Positions 5,250 through 9,805 of a stretch of 9,805 nt of DNA are shown here, piece by piece (position 1 is the first letter of the stretch; every line of letters begins with the position of its first letter). The notes beneath the pieces were generated by a model. That model searched no databases, had not been told where the DNA came from, and saw nothing but the letters and a program-made list of their open reading frames with translations. Where the stretch lies: NCBI GenBank assembly GCA_013203265.1, contig JABMQK010000135.1, positions 1-9,805 of the forward strand, read 5' to 3'. The translations under genes were made by a program, and so were the position numbers. The stretch comes from a bacterium (lineage in GTDB: Bacteria; Omnitrophota; Gorgyraeia; Velamenicoccales; JABMQK01).

Positions 5250-6017
5250 CTTCGCTAATACTCTATAGGTTGTGCGCTCAATAATCTTAGAAAAAACTTC
5301 GTTTATTTCTTTAGCGATCTGGGTATCATCACCTAAATTCATAATATTAGCCTGTGTGGTTCCCAATAGATTAATATCTTCAGATATTGTACCAGCAATT
5401 TCTATGGGAAACCCCGAATCCACTTTTTTATTTGCCCTTAGTCGATTTACTATCAAATAACTTTTCTTATATTCTATTTTTAATTCATTTATTAAATCAG
5501 AAATTCTTTTTGCTGCCTTTAATCCAACCGAGGTATTATCGCTAACAATAATCAAGGTATCTATTTTTTTTACTGTCTTACGAGACAGGTGCTCAAGCCC
5601 TGCTTCGTTATCTATAACTATATAATCATAGCTTGACATAAGCCTAGACAACACTCCTCTTAAGACATTATTTACATAACAATAACAACCTGAGCCTTCT
5701 GGCCTGCCCAGTGTCAACAAATCAAAACCATTACTTTCGTCCAGCGTGGTCTCAATGCGATAGCTGATATACTCATCTTTGCTCATACTTACCGGGACCT
5801 GCCCAATATTCTTTGAGATATCATCGATGATGCTGCCGATATCCTGCGCAGGATTTAATCCCAAAGACTCACCCAAATTGCTATTAGGATCTGCATCAAC
5901 AGCTAAAACAGAACCAAATCTCTGCTTAACGAGATAGCGAATAAGAAAACTAGCCACTGTAGTCTTACCGACTCCACCCTTTCCAGCAACTGCAATTATC
6001 TTTCCTAACTTATTCAT
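5247..6017 (-). CDS. cooC: CooC/AcsF-type nickel-insertion ATPase
   Basis: MinD-family P-loop ATPase needed for nickel maturation of carbon monoxide dehydrogenase or acetyl-CoA synthase. The 256 residues carry the deviant Walker A GKGGVGKTT (12-20) with its signature lysine K13, the switch I-like DADPNSNLG (41-49), the metal-binding CxC pair C111/C113 in SGCYCYVN, and VIDNEAGLEHLSR around residue 134-146. In characterised CooC proteins the CxC binds nickel at the dimer interface. It cannot be told from sequence alone whether this one serves CODH (CooC) or ACS (AcsF). Its ATG overlaps the TGA of acsV by 4 bp and has no Shine-Dalgarno, so it is translationally coupled. Its stop codon lies inside an arm of the spacer palindrome. 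Confidence 0.93.
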   Translation of the reverse strand: MNKLGKIIAVAGKGGVGKTTVASFLIRYLVKQRFGSVLAVDADPNSNLGESLGLNPAQDIGSIIDDISKNIGQVPVSMSKDEYISYRIETTLDESNGFDLLTLGRPEGSGCYCYVNNVLRGVLSRLMSSYDYIVIDNEAGLEHLSRKTVKKIDTLIIVSDNTSVGLKAAKRISDLINELKIEYKKSYLIVNRLRANKKVDSGFPIEIAGTISEDINLLGTTQANIMNLGDDTQIAKEINEVFSKIIERTTYRVLAK

Positions 6018-7915
6018 ATTTTGACTGTTGGGAATCTTGTTTTATCGGTATGCGGAAAAAATAACGCTGCAACATATTCATCCATATATGCTGCATCCAC
6101 AGAGAGTTCAAGATACGTCATCTTCTTAGCAATCTCTTGAGATTTATTGAAGGCATCTAAAGATAACAGTGCCTGTCTTGCGCCCACTAAAGAACTATTT
6201 CCAATAAAACTAAATTTACTTTTTTCTATATCTGGCAAAAGGCCGATAATAATGGATTTATCCATGTCGAGATATGTGCCTAATCCTCCAGCAACAAAAA
6301 TCTGATCAATCTTAGAAAAATCTAATTCCATATGCTTAACCAAAATAGAAGCAGCAGAGAAAATTGCCGCTTTAGCACGCTTTATATTCTCTATATCTGC
6401 TTCTGTGATAACAATATCAAGATTTAAATCAAAATCTTCTTTATAAACCACAACAAATTCCATACCTTGCTCGCCTTGACGAACCCTTTTATTCTTTTTG
6501 TCACTATGAAATTTACCATTCTTATCAATTGCCCTTGTTTTTAAAAGCTCGGCTAAAAGATCAATATACCCTGAACCACAAATACCTGCCGGTGAAACAT
6601 TGCCTATCGTCTCACACTTTACTGAAAAATCCTTAGGATTAATACTTACTCTTTGTATTGCACCTTTTACTGCTCGCATACCACAAGTAACACCGCTTCC
6701 TTCAAAAGCTGGACCAGCAGATGCCGCAGCACAAATCAACCAATCTTTATTCCCTAAAACTATCTCTCCATTAGTTCCTATATCAATTAATAATGTTAAT
6801 TTTTCAGTTGTATTCATCCCGCATGATAAAACTCCTGCGGTGATATCGCCACCGACATAACTAGATACGCCGGGAACACAAGATAACAATCCTCTAGGAT
6901 TAATCTTTATTCCTGCCTCAGCAGCCCTAATAACAGGAACGAAACTGGCTGTGGGCACATAAGGATCTCTTCTGATAAAAGTAGGATCTACTCTTAAAAG
7001 TAAATGAATCATCGTTGTATTGCCGGCACATAAACAACAATTAACAGCATAAAGACTGACATCGTGTTCATCAATCAAATCTTTAATAATCATATTCATA
7101 CCATCAATGATAGCATGGTGCAAAACTTCCAAACCATCTTCTTTCTGAGCATAAATTATTCGAGTAATAATATCGGCACCAAAGGTAGCCTGTTTGTTAT
7201 AGGTAATCTTTGTACCTATTACTTTTTTAGTATTAAGGTCTACTAATTGTCCTGATAGAGTAGTTGTGCCAATATCAAAAGCAACACCATAATTTTTTGC
7301 AGAAGTATCTCTGGGTTCAATTAAAACCACTTCAGTCGTTCCATTTCTGTTACCTAATGTTACTGTAACCTTCCAATCACTCGAACGCAATAACTCTCCT
7401 AATCTGCGGATATTGGCTAAGCCGGTCTGCATAATAGGCATTTCCTTAATTTTACCAATTTCCCGATACAACCTCTCTAGGTCGCTTATACGATCTGCTT
7501 GATTAGGAACTGATAACTCTAAAAATAATTTTGTTGCTAAAGGCGAGTGGATAAAAATATCTTCTCCTATAACCGACTTGCCCTTTTCTGCCTCTTCTGC
7601 TTTTGTATAAACACTAATCCTATCTAAACCCAGCCTCGATTCAGGAGGAATCTCTATATCTGCATCTCCCTGCACAGTAGACATACATGATAAAACATAG
7701 CCTTTTTTTCTTTCTTCCTGAGAAATTCTGCCCGTAGGTTGTGTTAACACAGAACCTTTTTTAACAATAACTTTACATCTACCGCAGACACCATCGCCAC
7801 CGCAGCTGGAATTAATATAAATTCCAGCTGAGATTGCACACGAAAGTAAAGTGCTGCCTTTGTCTACCTCTACAACTTTATTCTCGGGATAAAATGTAAT
7901 TTTAAATTTTTCCAT
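6014..7915 (-). CDS. acsV: Reductive activator of CFeSP (RACo / AcsV)
   Basis: Uses ATP hydrolysis to drive electron transfer that reduces inactive Co(II)-CFeSP back to Co(I). The 633 residues match the family length. An N-terminal plant-type [2Fe-2S] ferredoxin domain has cysteines at 38, 44, 47 and 77 (SSCGGDGVCGRC and LSC). A linker domain of about 100 residues follows, then a DUF4445/ASKHA ATPase domain with phosphate-binding motifs DIGTTT (214-219) and DIGTNGE (378-384), AAASAGPAFEGSGV (396-409) and a C-terminal VAGGLGTYLD. The start is 3 bp after the acsC stop in an A-rich stretch with no Shine-Dalgarno, and the stop overlaps cooC. Synthesis is thus tied to that of its substrate subunit AcsC, which immediately precedes it. 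Some related proteins activate corrinoid methyltransferases instead, but the acs context makes CFeSP the likely target. Confidence 0.94.
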   Translation of the reverse strand: MEKFKITFYPENKVVEVDKGSTLLSCAISAGIYINSSCGGDGVCGRCKVIVKKGSVLTQPTGRISQEERKKGYVLSCMSTVQGDADIEIPPESRLGLDRISVYTKAEEAEKGKSVIGEDIFIHSPLATKLFLELSVPNQADRISDLERLYREIGKIKEMPIMQTGLANIRRLGELLRSSDWKVTVTLGNRNGTTEVVLIEPRDTSAKNYGVAFDIGTTTLSGQLVDLNTKKVIGTKITYNKQATFGADIITRIIYAQKEDGLEVLHHAIIDGMNMIIKDLIDEHDVSLYAVNCCLCAGNTTMIHLLLRVDPTFIRRDPYVPTASFVPVIRAAEAGIKINPRGLLSCVPGVSSYVGGDITAGVLSCGMNTTEKLTLLIDIGTNGEIVLGNKDWLICAAASAGPAFEGSGVTCGMRAVKGAIQRVSINPKDFSVKCETIGNVSPAGICGSGYIDLLAELLKTRAIDKNGKFHSDKKNKRVRQGEQGMEFVVVYKEDFDLNLDIVITEADIENIKRAKAAIFSAASILVKHMELDFSKIDQIFVAGGLGTYLDMDKSIIIGLLPDIEKSKFSFIGNSSLVGARQALLSLDAFNKSQEIAKKMTYLELSVDAAYMDEYVAALFFPHTDKTRFPTVKI

Positions 7916-7918
7916 AAA

Positions 7919-9247
7919 TTATATTTTTTTTAAAAAAGAAGGTAGGCCTGATGCCTCCTTAGGACCGACTATAATTTCGCAACCGCTCTTTTCTTCCAGA
8001 TCTCCACTCATAACTGAAACGTAACCGGGAATAATAATACGTTTGTGATTTACTTTATCCTTTATTCCAGATTTATTTAAAGAATCTGATATTTTCTCAG
8101 GAGTAAACTTCTCGGCTGCCCAAGCGGTTAAAACAGACATTCCTTCTGTATCAACACATAAAATATAGGAAGGAATTTTACTCGCCTCTACCTCACCTAA
8201 AACTGTGTAATAAGTCAAAGAGAAATTAGTTGTTACCATTACAGGTGACTGCTCAGTTACCTGTCCTATACTATATGCTTTAGCCTCTACTTGTAGTGGT
8301 TTTTGTGGGTCGGTATAAATATTCTGTCTTAAAGTAAGAAGGGCTAACGTCTGCCACGACTCTACTGTCTTAATTAAAACAATGGATGCATACTTAGAGA
8401 TATATGTCCCTGCTTCAATCGCCTCTTGAAAAGGATCGTCATTTTCAACTAAAGCAACAATAGGATAACCTAATGAACGCTTCTTTTTCTTTAATGATAA
8501 CCTTCTTAGATAGGTTAAATCTTCAATTTTCTTTGTAATAGATTTTATACCCGTATCTAACACAATATCTGCTAGCCCCTCTTGATTTGCCTTCTGACTA
8601 AGTTCCTCTATTTTTTCTAACTCATCTGCACAGATAACTAAGGGAACGCTATATGTCTTAGCCAATCCAACAAAATCACTGATATTCTGTTCTGTCGCTG
8701 CGTATATTAAAGGTTTCTGTTTGGAACAAATTTCTAATGCCCCCTTTAATGCCTCAATATCACTGCTCATAAGCACCAAAGCTAAACTCGAAAGTTCAGA
8801 TACCTTCCTTACCTTATCTACAAAATCGGTTGAATCTCCGCTTTGCCTTAATGCAATGAGATTTACTTTTATAACTTGCCCCACGCGCTCAAAATTTAAA
8901 CTATCTATAAGTTTAATTTTATTCTCAAAATCTGCGTCACCCACATTGCTGTCGATAATAAAACCTATTGCTGTGGGATGGTGAAATTTCTCTTCGTGGC
9001 GAAACATTACTGTTTCGTTACCGACGTCGACTTTATTATCTCCCACGCCAATTGTCACTAGGCGTATTGGAGGTAGGGAAGCCTGTTCTAAAGTCCCTTT
9101 AACCTCTGGGTTAATAGAAGGGCACTTATCTAATACAACTTGTTTTTTAGCCAGGGCCATTGCAAAAGCAAGGCAAGTAGAATAGCCACACTTGCGACAA
9201 TTTGTCTTGGGTAACAATTTGTAAATATCTAATCCAGAGAGGGCCAT
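7919..9247 (-). CDS. acsC: Corrinoid iron-sulfur protein (CFeSP) large subunit AcsC
   Basis: Large CFeSP subunit, carrying both the [4Fe-4S] cluster and the cobamide that shuttles the methyl group. The N-terminal domain has the cluster cysteines C17, C20, C25 and C42 (NCRKCGYSTC, then KCPS). A TIM barrel fills about residues 60-330. The C-terminal corrinoid-binding domain starts at the conserved TNFSLTYY (about 340) and runs through VDTEGMSVLTAWAAEKF to the end at 442, a normal length. The ATG is 2 bp after the stop of the LarC-like gene, with a modest AAAGG about nine bases upstream. Its partner subunit acsD lies two genes downstream rather than adjacent, with the activator and the nickel ATPase between them. 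No key residue is missing. Confidence 0.96.
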   Translation of the reverse strand: MALSGLDIYKLLPKTNCRKCGYSTCLAFAMALAKKQVVLDKCPSINPEVKGTLEQASLPPIRLVTIGVGDNKVDVGNETVMFRHEEKFHHPTAIGFIIDSNVGDADFENKIKLIDSLNFERVGQVIKVNLIALRQSGDSTDFVDKVRKVSELSSLALVLMSSDIEALKGALEICSKQKPLIYAATEQNISDFVGLAKTYSVPLVICADELEKIEELSQKANQEGLADIVLDTGIKSITKKIEDLTYLRRLSLKKKKRSLGYPIVALVENDDPFQEAIEAGTYISKYASIVLIKTVESWQTLALLTLRQNIYTDPQKPLQVEAKAYSIGQVTEQSPVMVTTNFSLTYYTVLGEVEASKIPSYILCVDTEGMSVLTAWAAEKFTPEKISDSLNKSGIKDKVNHKRIIIPGYVSVMSGDLEEKSGCEIIVGPKEASGLPSFLKKI

Positions 9248-9249
9248 CT

Positions 9250-9805
9250 TTATCTACCTTTGCTAACTTTTGTCATTATATCTTTTAGAGGCATATTCTT
9301 AGATTTAGCAACTTTAACACAATCATCGTACTCAGGAATTATTTTTTTATATCTTCTATCTATGACTTCCTTAAAACCTATCTTACCTAAAGATGTATTC
9401 AAACGACGCTGTTTTCTTTTTAGCTTTTTTCTATTAACTCTAAAGTATCTAATTCCTAAAGTGGTAGTTTCCTTAAATATAATATCAGCTATTGTATCGA
9501 AAGTTTCGTATTTTGACAATACAGAAATTAAAATTCCTATTCTGGATTTTTTAGTATAATAATTTTCATAATAAACCTCTAAGGCCCCTGCCGCATAAAG
9601 CCTGTCCATAAGAAAGCCTAAAACCTGGGGATTCATATCATCGATATTGCACTGGATAACCACAATCTCATCCTGCTGGAAAGCCGATTCATCTTTTGTT
9701 TTCAGTAAAAATGTCCGTAAAATATTTGATGAATGACTAGGTATTATACTGCCTGTTGCGTAACCAAACTTTTGTAAAGAAAATTCATTTCCAATTTTTC
9801 GCGGC
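9250..9805 (-). CDS. larC: LarC-like nickel-insertion protein, C-terminal part (cut by window edge)
   Basis: LarC inserts nickel into the pyridinium bis-thiocarboxylate (nickel-pincer) cofactor of lactate racemase in a CTP-dependent reaction. The frame stays open to the right edge, so about 185 C-terminal residues are visible and the true start is outside. Family hallmarks are FGYATGS with NILRTFLL, then NIDDMNPQVLGFLMDRLYAAGALEV as a near-continuous conserved block, KETTTLGIRY, and a C-terminal PEYDDCVKVAKSKNMPLKDI. A GTG at 9663 would be an internal start and is not credible, since the homology continues upstream of it. It ends 2 bp before acsC, in an apparent operon for nickel- and cobalt-dependent carbon metabolism. 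No larA, larB or larE is visible, so its substrate here may differ. The family call is solid; the biological role is inferred. Confidence 0.88.
   Translation of the reverse strand, partial: PRKIGNEFSLQKFGYATGSIIPSHSSNILRTFLLKTKDESAFQQDEIVVIQCNIDDMNPQVLGFLMDRLYAAGALEVYYENYYTKKSRIGILISVLSKYETFDTIADIIFKETTTLGIRYFRVNRKKLKRKQRRLNTSLGKIGFKEVIDRRYKKIIPEYDDCVKVAKSKNMPLKDIMTKVSKGR

Noticed and set aside
9250..9663. A separate 137-residue protein starting at the GTG at 9663
   Set aside because: LarC-type sequence continues in frame upstream of the GTG to the window edge, so this is the C-terminal part of a larger protein.

Overview
The window is a stretch of an AT-rich bacterial chromosome with all supported genes on the minus strand. 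Transcription therefore runs from the right edge to the left. The main content is the corrinoid/methyl-transfer part of a bacterial Wood-Ljungdahl (reductive acetyl-CoA) locus, followed by a tRNA and housekeeping genes. The methyltransferase AcsE and the activator AcsV are of the bacterial, tetrahydrofolate-using type, so this is an acetogen-like bacterium or a relative that runs the pathway in either direction, and not an archaeon. The FtsH has a slightly expanded loop before its Walker B strand. From memory this fits Omnitrophota or other PVC-group lineages, but the assignment is only a guess.

Right part, in transcription order: the C-terminal part of a LarC-like nickel-insertion protein (cut by the right edge), acsC (large corrinoid iron-sulfur protein subunit, CFeSP), acsV (ATP-dependent reductive activator of CFeSP), cooC (MinD-type nickel-insertion ATPase), acsD (small CFeSP subunit) and acsE (methyl-tetrahydrofolate:CFeSP methyltransferase). 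larC to cooC are packed with gaps of 2-3 bp or a 4-bp overlap. The CODH and acetyl-CoA synthase subunits themselves (acsA, acsB) are not in the window. The products fit together: AcsE moves a methyl group from methyl-THF to the cobalt of AcsCD, AcsV re-reduces cobalt when it oxidises to Co(II), and CooC (perhaps with LarC) serves the nickel enzymes that accept the methyl group.

The spacers before acsD (155 bp) and before acsE (222 bp) are the most unusual part. Both hold versions of the same palindromic module: outer arms built on AACTTA/TAAGTT, an inner stem starting CCCCCCACC, and a second AACTTAT/ATAAGTT hairpin just before a strong Shine-Dalgarno. The middle arm can pair with either neighbour, which gives two exclusive folds. 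The spacer before acsE also carries a further 90-bp compound palindrome next to the acsD stop codon.

Left part: nine bases after the acsE stop lies an elongator tRNA-Met(CAU) with an unusual A19-U56 tertiary pair in place of G19-C56. It is followed by a four-helix membrane protein of unknown function, tilS (tRNA-Ile lysidine synthetase) and ftsH (AAA+ membrane protease, cut by the left edge). ftsH has its own good sigma-70-like promoter, placed so close to the ATG that its mRNA may be leaderless. A short plus-strand reading frame in the tilS-ftsH spacer looks like a gene remnant.
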